The notes beneath the pieces were generated by a model. That model made no database searches. It was not told the origin of the DNA and worked only from the letters and a program-made list of their open reading frames with translations. Positions 23,852 through 36,050 of a stretch of 64,000 nt of DNA are shown piece by piece. How positions within the stretch are numbered: the first letter of the stretch is position 1; the number at the start of each line of letters is the position of its first letter. The DNA is taken from contig WBMZ01000338.1 of the NCBI GenBank assembly GCA_013400975.1, positions 1 to 64,000 of the forward strand, read 5' to 3'. The DNA is from Atrichornis clamosus. Lineage: Eukaryota; Chordata; Aves; Passeriformes; Menuridae. A program made the translations under genes and the position numbers.

Positions 23852-25797
23852 CTAAATGGAAACAATTATTGTGTTTAATTAACATACACCTCAAATCAGA
23901 AAGCTACCAAAATAGGAAAGGTATAATGCAACTACTAAAAACTTGCTTTTACCCTACTTATATGTTTCTTCATGACAAGCTTTGAGGCAGAATACTTTCA
24001 TTTTTGTTTGTTACCATTCATTTTAAACAGGGGTACATTCACAGAGGAAAGAGGGAAAAGTATTTCAAGTAAGCATAGTTTTATCCTAGCTTTTGATATA
24101 ATTGTTATAACGATACTGTTTTTGTTATCACTTCTTCATCTTCAGCATTCGAGGCTGCATTTATTATTGACAAGCTGAACAACTTGAAGACCAAGACAGA
24201 GTGCCACCATCTTCAGAACAGCTCCCAAGGCACTGCCAGTTCTGAGAGCATGCTTCCAAACAAGTCCTTAAAATAGATGGCCAAGGGTACAGGCAACAGG
24301 AGAAAATACAGGGACAACAGAAAAACTAGGAGAAAGAAGGTACAGTAAATGAAGAACTTCAACCTTTTGCTGTCTTTCACTTCACTCAAGCCTTATCAAG
24401 TCCATGCTCAAAGTGTTGAGAGCAGGTTATTGCACAGACATCTGTGAAATCTTACTTAAGCAACTATTTTAAGAGTAATAGCAAAGTGCAACCAAATTCT
24501 CATAGAACAGGCAGATTTTGAGAGGTTTTAGGAACAAGTTAATATTTCCAGTCCATTACATTTGTCCTTACTGTGTCTGGAAAGGAAACCAAGTTAATCA
24601 GACCAAAAAGAAGATTCCATGAAGACAGATCTTGTGTCCTCTTCTGATCACACCTTTATGAAGACACCTGATGAGCTGCTCAGTTTTGCAGGTTCTTTCA
24701 TGTACTCCCCAGAGAGCTGAGGCTTTACAGCAGACATGACTATTCTTCACTGACAGAATCTGTCCTTTTTATAGCAGGGTTGGACTAAATTGCTAGCAAA
24801 AGTCACTCTTTGTATAGCACGGTGTTACAGAGTCCTATCTCACAAGAAATCTGTACACCTGCATTCATCATAAAGGAGTAAAATCACTAGAAGCTATCAC
24901 TTGCAATTCTTGAACTATTAGAAATATTAAGCAAAAGCCACACACACACCAGCTGTAAGCCCACACAACTGGTTAATCATGCAGTCTGTTAAACACACAT
25001 TATAAAGGAGGTAAGTTACATGCTGGAGTCTACTTCCCTGCTTTCCTTACATCTTGGAAATACTTTGTAGTACAGAATAAAATACTGAGAGCCTTTTGCT
25101 CTCAAATAATATCAGCTTTTAGGTTCAATGAAACACATTAGCAAATTACCATTCACCACAGAAGGATTAAAAAGGAGAACTGGAACTGGAGGTACAAAAC
25201 CACCAAACCACCCCTAACCGATGACTGAAAAAAGCAAGTAAGAATCTCAAGCAGAAATGTGCATCACTGGGTATCTCAGTGCTGCAGTGACAGGTTATGA
25301 GGAAAGACTGCAGTGAATAACTACTTTGCAAGAACACTTCAGTGCTAGCCTTCTTGAGCCACCTGAAACTAAGTATGTCACATCTAATCCACCTGTTTCT
25401 GCTTCAGTGTACATTCTGCAACTTCAGTCAAAAGCAGACACCACAGAACTAAAGGTTCATCTAATACTATGTTTGAAAGCAGTCTTTTTAAAATGAGATT
25501 CTAACCCTCAAAGAAAAATCATGACACCTTAATTCCCACAATCTTTATTTCTCCTTATTTTGAGATGTGACAGCTACACTTGGACTTCTTTATCAGTACA
25601 GTCTTGTCCACTTCCTAAGGCATTTCTTCACTATCAATTTAACTAGTCATGGCACAACGTGTGTGCAAAGACATTGTCACTAGGTAACATAAAGACCTCA
25701 TGGCACAGCAAAGCAGTCACCAGTACAGCCTCCCATCCTACTCCAAAGCCATCTTGGTCTCCCCAGGGACAAAACTGACTACACTGACTGGCCAAGT

Positions 25798-25890
25798 GGA
25801 AGGTATCCCTACCCATGTCAGGGGGGCTTGGAACTAGATGATCTTTAAGGTCTCTTCTAACTCAAACCACTTTATGATTCTGTTATGATA
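25798..25890 (+). mobile_element. CR1 3' tail
   Basis: A sense-strand CR1 end of about 90 bp. The block GGAACTAGATGATCTTTAAG, then GTCTCTTCTAACTCAAACCA and TTTATGATTCTGTTATGAT, is the CR1 3' terminus. Confidence 0.85.
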
Positions 25891-25908
25891 TTCAAAACAT
25901 GACAAACT

Positions 25909-25990
25909 GCTCTGATTGACCCTGCTTCAGTAGGGGGTTGTCCTAGATGATCTCCATATGCCTCCAACCTCAGCTATGCTGTGACTCTTT
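25909..25990 (+). mobile_element. CR1 3' tail, second fragment
   Basis: Directly after the previous tail comes another diverged CR1 end: GACCCTGCTTCAGTAGGGGG followed by TTGTCCTAGATGATCTCC and CCTCCAACCTCAGCTATGCT. It is in the same direction as the first, so it is a separate insertion rather than a continuation. Confidence 0.7.
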
Positions 25991-26057
25991 TGAGGGAAGA
26001 CTGTACAACAGATGCATGTACAAAGAAAAACAGACAGACAAAAACAGAATAAATAAA

Positions 26058-26183
26058 ATCATAGAATCATAAAATAGTTTGGGTTGGAAGAGGTGTTCAA
26101 GAATCATCTAGTACAAACATCCTGACATGGACAAGGATGTCTTTCACTAGATCAGGTTGCTCAGAGCCACATCCAACCTGCTA
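26058..26183 (-). mobile_element. CR1 3' fragment, opposite direction
   Basis: A reversed CR1 end: ATCATAGAATCATAAAATAG and TTTGGGTTGGAAGAG, then CTAGATCAGGTTGCTCAGAG and CCACATCCAACCTG. Its 3' terminus faces the two plus-strand tails to its left. Confidence 0.88.
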
Positions 26184-29100
26184 TGATACATTGTGACTTT
26201 TCAAGTATTTTTGTTAATATGAAAAGTAGTATTACCAGGAGGTTGTTCAGTTTTCCAGTTATCAATTTAGTGGTTGTGTCTGTTGTCTATTTCTTTTTAG
26301 TCGCAATATAAGGAAGATTTAAGTATCATCAACTCTTACTGCTGAAGTACCATTGAAACTCTTCAGCTGTTGCACTGAGACTACAGCATGCACCAGAAAG
26401 TGATCTACTCCTTTAAACTCCACTGGATTTATGCCAGAAAGACCGAAATTCTTTTAGAAACAGATTTCTGTCAGAGTGATCTCCATGGTAACTACAGCAT
26501 AGACAAACTTTAACCAAAAGACACACTGTGTCCTGGGTGACCTTCTTCAGAGCTAACACAACTTCAGAAAACAAGCAAACACTGGTTCTTGACAGCACAG
26601 CTGATGTTCGAGTATGAACTTCCACAACACTATCAAAATCTCAGCTGTTTTCTCTAGCAATCCAGAGAATAGACAACCATCTGAGAATAAAAACATTCAT
26701 CCAAGTTCTAGTACTTGTTTTCATTTGAAGTGCCTTTGTAGTCTGCTCTTAGGAGATACTAGCTGGCCTGAGAGAAGCCCTAGCAATTGTAACTGGAGAA
26801 TTTTTTATGAGCTCTCCATGTCTTAAGAACAGACAAATATTTCAAGAAGTTGGATTGACTCTTAAAATAAACTGGTTTACAAAGAGAAGTTCAGATATAC
26901 AGCCGTGTAGTAATGTACTGAGTTCAAGCATATTCCTTAGTTAAATAAACATTACGCTCAACTCTGTTTCCCTAAGATAATTTGGTATTCATCACACAAA
27001 AAGCCCCCCTCAACTTTATCAGTGAAAAATCACATTTAACTTTGTCACCGTCCTCCTCACAGTGGACACTTTTACTGCAACCCAATGAAAAATGGCTTGG
27101 TCACACATGGGCTTCTGGGAGCACATTAACAAAAGAACGAACAGCTACATACTGCAATTAGTTATGCAGAAATACGCTCCTCTACTGATTCAAGAGCACA
27201 TTCAATATATGTATGTTAAGGGGTGCCTTATGCCAGTCTGAGTTGTCTAACTAGCCTTGGCAAGACGCTCAACTATAACCACTTCTGAAGTTAGATAAAG
27301 CTCTTTTTTCCACCTATTCCAATTTTTAAATATTAGAAAATGATTCAATTACAGAAGTCTACATATCCCTACTTATTGTAAAAAAACCAAACCAAAACAA
27401 AAAAACCCCTTGCGAATATGTAACAGATGCATACATCAAATTGAGGTATTTAAAGGAGTTACTGTGTGCTTTGTAATACTGACACCTCAACGCTAAGCAT
27501 CTTATCTTTTCCTGCTTGATTGGAGTAGACAGTATCAGGACTTTCTCCTGAAAAACACATTATTTTTTTCTTATCATGAAAATAACCTTTTATTCATGCT
27601 TACCCTTTTCAAGGGGAAAATAACTACTAAAGGTCAACTCCAGGCATAATTTACCAAATTGTGGAACTTGATTTCAGGGCTACGTTTTCCTGGGAAAAGG
27701 ATAAACAGCATTGGATGAGTCCAAAATTCACGTGCCCTTTGACTTCTAAATCCCCACAGATACAACTAGGCTTCTGAAAAGACTTACATGTAGCCTGTGA
27801 CTGAGATAGGAAAATTATGCAGTCCTGAATGTTTTTGCCACTGAAGAAAGCTGGAAGCCTACACCAAGCATATTTGTGAAAACTATTCTTAAAAGACTAA
27901 ATTCTAGCAACGTAGCTTACCAAGAACCATTTTTCTTAAAAAAACTGGTATTATCTACACATTTTACGCTCTCCTTCTCTACTGCTGCTTCATATTACAA
28001 CAGTAGGGACTAGCAAACTTTGGTTTATTTCAGTATTATTCATAACCTACAAGACAGCATTTAAATTTGTAAGAATTGTGTATTTTTCCTTCTATTGGCC
28101 TTAAAGAGAGTCTTTCAGAATTCACAGATTCTTCCTTTCTTCAGCTCTTCCTCTTCCAGGAAAGCCATTTGCAAGTGTGTCCATTCTCTGAACTTTTCAT
28201 GAGCAGCTCAAATTCCCCTAGTTTCGAGACAATTTTGAAGCACATATCTGTGTTAACAGCTCTCCTCCCATTCTGGTAGCCACTTCTTCACCCTTCTCCT
28301 CTTGTTTTTTAGAGCTTCTTCAACCATCTGTCGTATGTATCACCACTTGATCTGGTTTCACAGGTTTCAAATCCATTTAAGCCGTGTTTCAGAGGAACAT
28401 GTGACATGTTTAGTTATCTGTAAACAGTTACAGCAGAACACAGTGGCCCTTTTTATGAAAGCTGAACGTTTTCCTAAGTATCTTTAGGGGAAAAATCCTT
28501 CCCCACATGCTGTCCTTGCTTCTTCTGGAAAACAGTTTGTTCTTACTTGCAGAATTACAGTGGAGGTCTCCTCTGCACTGTCAGCAGGTTTGGGACAAGA
28601 CATAAGCTCTAAGACAATGACCTGGGTCTATCTAACACAAAACCATTTTATGTCCTTACTTGGCAGGTGAACAGCAACCTGAGAAGGGCAAAACAGAGGC
28701 TGTGGAAGGACATGTTGTGAAACCTGTGTTTGCTGACAGCACTGCAGCTCCAATTTCTCTGCCCAGACGGATTTCTCTAAAACCTCCTTCAGAATGGGGT
28801 TTTTTTATGCCTGAGTTTTGTCCTACAGAAGACAGATGCATGCTGAATCAGACAGTTCACCTGCAGCCAGTGAGTGCTGAGAGACACTCACAGGGCAGAG
28901 AGTGTCCTTTTCCAAACAGGCTTGTATGTCTGTTAAGTCTATTAACGCAAAAACTGTATGTCTGGTTTTATGTTAATTTTATGCTTTTGGTTTCAGTATC
29001 TTGGTAGGCTAAGTATAATGGTTGATTCAAGACATTTAAGATCCCAATATAAAGACTTAGACGTTCTAATTTTACACTTCACTCAATAATCTCATTACAA

Positions 29101-29339
29101 TAGCAAAGAAACAGAAGTGAACGTGGTCCACTAATTCAAATCTTCTTCCAGTATTAAACTACAGATTTGTATCATTTCCTATCAGCTTCTTTCCTATGGA
29201 AAAAGTGTTTCTTTACATATCCATATTATTCAAATTGTTCTAACTTGTTTTCACTGTTTTTAAAAATATGTACCCCTAAAACATAGAAAGCTGGAATTAA
29301 GAAAAGCTAAATATTCTGGAATATAACTGAGTTCAGAAA

Positions 29340-29995
29340 CTCCTGAGGGAGAGCATGGTAACATCCAGAAAGACGTGGCAGCGGTACCGAGTCAAGCTTA
29401 TGAGCAGCTCGTTCTTGACTCATATTACACAAATGCTGTCGTCAAGAGACAGGTGAAAGAGGTCCAGCTATAACCGTGTCACTGTCATGTTTAATTTGAT
29501 TGATTATGTATGACTCCCCACACACAGAGGCACAAAAGCAGAACAGCTGGCAGGTGAACCTCAGTAACTTTATCAAGCAAGTTACCAGGGAAGTCATGTC
29601 CTGAGCTGAGGAGACACAAGGTCATCAAGCCCACAGTCTGGGGCGGCACACACCAGTTGAGTCCACAGGGGAAGTTCTGTGGGTCACCTCACTGACCAAG
29701 CAGGTCACTCAGATTGCAGAGCTGTATGAGATGCACGTCAAAAGCATTCTGAGATGGAACAAGGGTTGTTAGGGGAACTTTACGAGAGGAACCAAAGGCA
29801 GGGGAAGGGAGAGATCAAGGTGGTTTGGGGAAGAACAAGTATTGGAAAACAGGGATAAGGAGACAAAGGAATCTGGTCACATTTATGGAGGTTGCTGGTT
29901 GGTACTGCCTGGCCATGCCCTGCACCTCATCACCACTGTCTGTCCTGTCTTATCATTAAATACTATTTCTGACTCTTTTTGTGAGTGTGGTTTTA
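29340..29995 (+). mobile_element. Possible LTR-like repeat (unconfirmed)
   Basis: A block that differs in base composition from the AT-rich intron around it, ending with CTTATCATTAAATACTATTT and CTGACTCTTTTTGTGAGTGT. A polyadenylation signal followed by a short GT-rich end is how many retroviral LTRs finish. I could not find clean TG/CA ends or a target-site duplication, and no retroviral protein frame is present. It could also be an unrelated old repeat or a retrocopy 3' end. Confidence 0.3.
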
Positions 29996-30386
29996 ACTGA
30001 GCTTTCTAAATTACACCAGAGTTACTGGGCTCTCCGCTGTCTTATGTTTTGTGAAAATGCATTAAGAGAAAGCAGGTTTTTTTTTCTACTATTCTATTTA
30101 AAGCACAAGTAATGGTACTTTACATGACCCTTGAAAATGTTCCATCTACTGCTGCTTTCTCCAGTCTAAAGACACACTGAAAAAATGACGTATTAAAATT
30201 TGTATCCTGCTCCAAATCTTCACATCTTTTTTCTTCTTTTGGGAAGGCTAACCTAGAGCTGAACTGGCCAGTACTAATACTGTAAACCAATCCAACTGAA
30301 ATATCTGGATACATAATTTGCTCTTTTCGACAGTCATAAGGGAAATAGGCTCAGTTGTTGAAATGTAGAAGTCCTCACACTCAATC

Positions 30387-30415
30387 ACTTAAGTCACTTA
30401 AAAAGTGACTTAAGT
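30387..30415. repeat. Perfect 13-bp inverted repeat with 3-base loop
   Basis: The arms ACTTAAGTCACTT and AAGTGACTTAAGT are exact reverse complements separated by AAA. The transcript could form a short hairpin here, too short for a microRNA precursor. Confidence 0.9.
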
Positions 30416-31325
30416 CACTGGAAAAAGTGAAAGTTTTTTAGATGAATTGCAGTTAGTCAGAGCATTTTCCCATAATAAGGAAGTATGGTGGTGGATCATA
30501 ACTTAGAGACATTAAGAGACTAAGAAAGTGAAATAAAAGGATGCTTGAGATCACTTCTATAACTGAATTAATTATTTATTGAGCTGAACTTTTTAAAAAT
30601 CCAAATAGCATTTGCACAACTAGCCTCTTAATTTTGTAAGAACTTTAGGAGGATTTAAAAAAAGTTAGTATTTATTGATTTGAAATTTCCTCTTTTACAA
30701 CAATCCATGCAGCTACATTAGGTAGCAAGTACCATGTTGTTCTAGTTACTAATATGGATATGGGGCTGGGATGCTCTTAAATTGTGGTTTCTACTTCATC
30801 TTCTGAAAAGTAAGGATTTTGTTGATACCAACCCCAGAAAACTCTACATGCTTAAAAATTTAACTGCATAGGAAGCAACCAGTCCAGCTCAATCCTGTTT
30901 ACTGCAACATGCCCAAGCTAAAATAAAAAAAAAAAAGTATTCACCTGGTGTCTTCAGCAAAATTTGATTCCAGCCATCTTAAAAGCAAAAGGCTTTGAAA
31001 AGACATACTGTCTGCCCTTTAAAGTTGCTGCTTAGCCGTGGATTATTAACACCACGTTTTTTTTCTACAGTTACCAAGTTGAGAGAAATTACCTATGTGC
31101 CAGGGTAAAGAACAGATTGTAACTTACCCCAATCTACCAATGAAAAATACCAATGAGATATTTGTAAGGCCCTGGATAAATGTGCTGGACCAAAACTTTG
31201 GACCTCAAATTAAAACATTAGAAAAATAACCATTAAATATTTTGTCATAAGGCAATACAAGTTAAGATGATATGAATAAAGACTGGAATGGGTGACTATT
31301 CACCACTTACTAAATTTTTGCTTAC

Positions 31326-31394
31326 TTGAATCAGTTGAAATTTGGACATCTTTTGTTGATCCCTGTGTTGACCCATCAACATCATCATCTTCAT
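31326..31394 (-). CDS. DGKQ: DGKQ exon: acidic linker (69 bp)
   Basis: A 69-bp exon for the linker between C1 domain 3 and the Ras-associating domain. It reads (D)EDDDVDGSTQGSTKDVQISTDS plus split codons; the run of acidic residues then Ser/Thr suggests a disordered, possibly phosphorylated linker (inference). The acceptor is TTTTACAG and the donor is GTAAGC. Human theta has a loosely similar acidic and Gly-rich linker here, so identity rests mainly on splice sites, phase and position. Length is divisible by three and both flanks are in phase 1, so it can be skipped in frame. Confidence 0.87.
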
Positions 31395-34300
31395 CTGTAA
31401 AACCAGAAACATTTTAAGAAATTATTCATGTTAATTTGAACCAGGGTAGGGGGGGAGAGGAGAAGGAGGTATTTGTCATTTAAGAGCAGTTCCCATTTAG
31501 CAAGCTAACACAAAAGGAACCAGTCAGAAAAGCACACTTTCTTTTTCTACCTATTTTATGATAATAATTCATACTATTAAAGCAGCATTAAAAAACCCAA
31601 ATCTGTGTTGTCATGTAACTACAGTGAAGGCATACCCAAGATACTTCTACTGTTAGCTTTAATATTGCAACTACTGCATTTCATTCCTTTCTAAAGCTGC
31701 AATGTTTGCCTATGACCAAAGTATAGATGGTTTCCGTTAAGTTTTAAATTACCAAATCAATCCAGGCATTGCTGTAACAACCTTCCAGTCAGAAATACAG
31801 GTGTTATAGAAGTAAGTTCCACAAGTGAAAAACAAAGTTGCTGACACCCAAAGAGAAAGAAATTGCTGCTCTCCAGAAGAGGACTTTGACAGCAGCTCAT
31901 CACTCTCACTAAAGCTAGGAGCCAACATGTCAGATAATAGTGCACTCTGTAAAGCCACACATAAAATACTAAGAAAAGATTAAGCTAAATGCTTTGAAAA
32001 TTTACACTTGCTTCTGTGAAAACATCCTGATTGCATTCTCATTTCTGACACACAAGGCCCTACAAGAAGACCAGTGCAAATCCCAAAATGATCAATTTTT
32101 TCTTCTCTAAGGGTAGCAACAGAGTACAATGCAAGCCAACCCAGAGTGCTCATCATATAATGGTATTCATACTCACACCCATGGAAAATCCCAGTCAGTC
32201 TCGATTGGGATGCAGGCAAAGCTCCCAAAAGATATAAGCCAGGCAATACCTATATAAAAGCTATGCCTTGCAGCTGGGGGAGAAAGCAGGAAATCAAAGC
32301 ACAAAACAAGAAAGAAAAAATAAAATCAGTGAAGGCAGATCTTCAGAGCAAAAGAAGTACTAGGGAAGTCAAAATCCTCAAGCAGGAAAACCTTCCAAGA
32401 AGCATGCCAAGAAAGGTATTAGGCAGGAGTCCTAAACTTGACACCAGGTAACTGACTGAATAGTTGGGTAATGCTTTCAGTGCCTGCAAGAAAGACCAGC
32501 AATAATGTTTTTGTGTTGGGGCTTTTAAAATATAAAAGAAGTGTTGAGATATTTTCCCTCTTATAGTTGACAGACAAACAGATCAAGTTTCAAATTGGAG
32601 AGAAATTTAGCCAGTATGGTCTTGAAACACTCTGAAATAAAAGAAAGCTGAATGCCTTCTCAAATTTCACTTCAGACAAAGTCAAGTTTAAAAAAAAAAG
32701 AATAAGTAAATATAACAATAGGAAATGACTGCTCCTGATTGCTGCCAAGCCTCTTCTTTCTCAGTTTAGATAGGAGGAAGCATACATTTTTTATTGCTCT
32801 TTCTCCTTCAGTCTGGATAGTAGGGAAATCTACACTAGCAGCATCTTAAACTATTCCAGTGAAGTTCAATGACTTCTTGTGAAATTCATTATGACAGAAG
32901 TAACTTGGGGGGAGGGGTGGTAACTGCTCTACCATAGCTTTCCCTGGTAACTGGAGAGTTTTGAAAAAGCCTCTTTCAGCACAGGATGTTTGCTGAATGT
33001 TGGTCATGAAGCTCAGCATTTACACAGTGGCAAAAGCTACTCCAGACAAATGCTCCCCAGCGGGTAAATGATGATGGATGTGCTCATTCACTGCATGGGA
33101 CAAGTCATCTGGCACTTCCCAACCACCAGCTTGGGAAGAGCTGTGCCTGCAGCAGTTAACTCATCCAGGCGACTCCGCACATTTCTCTGGTACCTCAGAA
33201 CTTCATATTCAAATTTCATAATCTGCTGAGTGATGCCCTTCGTCAGCTGTGGCAACAGTGGAGCACCCTCTGTGCATGCCACATCATGAGAACTTCTGAA
33301 GAAGCCTGCCATCACACACAAGTGCTAATTATCCTACAACACAGGAGTTCCTTGCTACCCTAAAACATCCTTAACATGTAGACAATCTTCAATGAGATCT
33401 GCCATCCAGAGTGTAGGTCCTTCCATAGAAAAGCAGCAGCAAGTCCTGGGGCAGGTGTCCTGAGGTGCTTCATGGTCAGGGGAGCATCAAATACATCCTA
33501 ACAGAGTATCAGGGAGCTGCTGGACTCATGACACATCTTGATAACTTTCAGCACATGTCAGAGCTAGTGGCATTTTGTAAGAAAGTGCAGGTCTGTTCTG
33601 TGAGCATGGGTAACAAGGACTACTGGGCCAGAGCACTGAGTTTCCTCAACACAGGATGATGTGAAAATTAGTTCAAGACGATTCTTGGCTCTGCCTTTGG
33701 GGAGGAATCTGGGCAGAAGATAAGGGCATATAGCACTGGTATTTGGTGCTTTTGGTGAGGACCTGCAGACACCTGATCTTCAGTAGGTGACTGAGAATGA
33801 CAAACATCCAGCAACAGGTTTCAAAGTAAAGCTTGACAGGATGTGAGTGGTGTAAAAGGAGTCGTGTGTGAAGATACCAGACTAGTACCTGAACATCCAG
33901 GACCTAGTGCTAAACCAAGGTGCTAAACCTAGCACTGTCAGCTAAGGAAAAACAGAAGAAAACACTTTATGCACAGCAGACTGCAAGGCAGGTACTGCAT
34001 CACAAACATTACTCACCATGCCTTGTGCTGAGCCACAACTGTGGCCCACCAACCATGAAAAAAAGGAACATGTCAAGTGCTAGAGTAGCTGTCAAGTTCA
34101 TGGCTATGCCACAGATCAGCAGCAGGAGGAAAGGGGAGCATCCCCATGGCTTGGCCCCTGCTCCTGTGGGTATCAGCAGCCCCTCCATCCTGGGCGGCTG
34201 CTGCCCACTGGATGATGGGGAGCTGAGCCCAAGGGGCAGAAATTCTCACAGGCCACAGGAAAGAGATTCTATGTTAGAAAAGAGATTTTTCAGGGTATTG

Positions 34301-35896
34301 CTATATTAAATTCATGCAGGCTGAGGACTATAAAACAGCATTCTGACTTTCCAACGTGGTGGGTTTTATTCATTTTGGTTTTTTTCCTTTGTATCATAAT
34401 AAAGTACTGGAAATCGTCAGAATTAAGTTAGTGAATTTCTCAATCCCTAAGTAACTGCTTCTGACCACCAGCTAATGGCTGCATTCTCTCAATTCAAAGT
34501 ACAAGACATACATTTTGATTAAAGGAATGCAAAAAAGCCATTCTTACTTTTAAAAACCTCGACTATGTGTAACACAAACTCACACACTTAGCATGTAGCA
34601 TAAGTTCTAAAATGGAAAACCTTCTCTCACATCACTTAAAATATTGAAGGAAAAGACAAGAAGGTGCAGCTATAACCTTGGATTCTTCCACTCAAGGTGC
34701 TCTGTGTTCAATTTTTTCTAAGAAGTGATTTAAAAATTAAAAAAGGAGAAAGTTTAAGTCTGACATATTAAAAGAAAATTAAGAGAGAAACTATTAACAC
34801 CAGACAGTCACACCCAAAAGACTATTTAAATGGTTTGTGATTAACTTTTCTTAGTAATAATAATGCAACTTTTTCTTCACTTAAGCATTTGGGACACTTG
34901 AGAAATACCTAACAGTAGACTTGAATCAAAGTTCACAATCAGTCTTCCAGCAAAATCAAGCTCATCCAGACAGTTTATTTCTGTTATTTCTCATGTTAGA
35001 AGCACTAGGAACTCCATGACTTTCAAGTGGCTGTTCTATTACGCCTTCGCCCACTAGCAAGCAAATTCACTAACGAGTCCACAACAGCAACCTAACACCT
35101 CCTCTCCCCCTTTACACTTTCACGGGTCACTTCAGTGTGTCTGGGTTATGTGGACCTCAGGTCACACAGTTCATGCAGTGGCAGGACTCCTGCTATAGCT
35201 TCTGCACATAGAACACAGGGCTCTTCCTAGTGACCAACTCTCTTCACCAAAACCAAACCTATGTGTTCAAGGTAGAAAGTTCAAGAGCAACCCATTGGCT
35301 GAGAAAAGTGCAGCTGCAAATATTTAACTTTCATGAGCTACATTTTGCCTACCTTTTATTTCCCTTCCAATTACATTCAAGCACCAAAAGAAAGGCTTTG
35401 CAAGAGCATAATAATCAAAATATAAATTAGAAAATACTTCAGCAGCTTAAAAAAGTTCTCTTGTTCCTAGAGAGCTGTTAAAGAAACATTCACTCTAGAT
35501 GGCAGCAGAACATTACCCTGGCTAGACACATGATATCGTTTCAGCACAAAAATCTTAAAAAGGACAGATGCTTAATCCAAGAGACAAAAGTATCTGTATA
35601 CATCATATGACAAGCAAGTCTTTGTAGCAATGATAACCCTACCATCACAAATGTTTTTATTTTAGGTTTTCACTGTGTTTCAAGAACAGTGCACGAATTG
35701 CCCTGCACCAGTAAACAGAAGTTTCTGAATTCTGCACAGTGTGCATTTAAAAATCTCTAACCTGTCCTAGAAACAGCAAGAAGTTATAGTATTGCTACAA
35801 AAGCTAGTAAAAATTAGCAATAATGTGCTTCATTGAATTACAACAATAGGTTAAATATGCTCATCAATTAGTTGAATTCAACTTTGAAATTTTTAC
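31395..35896 (-). other. DGKQ: DGKQ intron (4.5 kb)
   Basis: Intron containing a block of unusual composition at 33060-34420 (listed separately). Elsewhere I see no repeat family or RNA gene. Confidence 0.7.
33060..34420. other. Unassigned block with coherent short frames, possible decayed retrocopy or retroelement
   Basis: About 1.36 kb that is more GC-rich and less repetitive than the flanks. The minus strand at 33088-33321 has a 77-codon frame with QLTKGITQQIMKFEYEVLRY, which has the look of a helical protein. The plus strand at 33465-33659 has a 64-codon frame, and 33920-34309 has a 129-codon frame. AATAAA occurs near 34400 on the plus strand. I do not recognise any of these peptides, and the frames lie on opposite strands, so they cannot all be one gene. 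Confidence 0.3.
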
Positions 35897-36050
35897 CTGA
35901 TTCTGTTTGCAAATTTTCCGATATTCGAAAACAATGCAATTTGCTGAAGTTGCGAGAAAATAATTGCACACAACTTGGGGGAAGAATCATATTCCTTAAT
36001 CTTCCAAAGGTACACTCTGGTGGCACAATTATGTAGCAAGCAGCATGAGC
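35897..36050 (-). CDS. DGKQ: DGKQ exon: end of C1 domain 3 and extension
   Basis: A 154-bp exon of 51 codons plus one base. It starts AHAACYIIVPPECTFGRLRN, giving the last His and two Cys of the third C1 domain (H-X2-C-X7-C), then continues MILPPSCVQLFSRNFSKLHC and FRISENLQTES. The stretch after the last Cys matches the conserved extension that follows C1-3 in theta (human FGRLRSLVLPPACVRLL). The acceptor is TTATTTATAG and the donor is GTAAAA, a weak site. It starts in phase 0. Confidence 0.95.

Larger units (their letters stand above)
23852..31325 (-). other. DGKQ: DGKQ intron (7.5 kb)
   Basis: Large intron. It contains a cluster of three CR1 tails (25798-26183), a possible LTR-like block (29340-29995) and a perfect short hairpin (30387-30415), all listed separately. 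A 115-codon open frame on the plus strand (28660-29007) has no recognisable content. No DGKQ exon is missing at this point by protein comparison. Confidence 0.7.

Noticed and set aside
24760..24835. Possible further CR1 tail (GGGTTGGACTAAATTGCT)
   Set aside because: Only one short block is CR1-like, and the expected following bases are absent.
28660..29007. 115-codon open frame on the plus strand
   Set aside because: It begins near a GCAG but has no recognisable domain or repeat, and the end is a hydrophobic run typical of translated AT-rich DNA.
30375..30430. Hairpin as a microRNA precursor
   Set aside because: The stem is only 13 bp, well short of a precursor.
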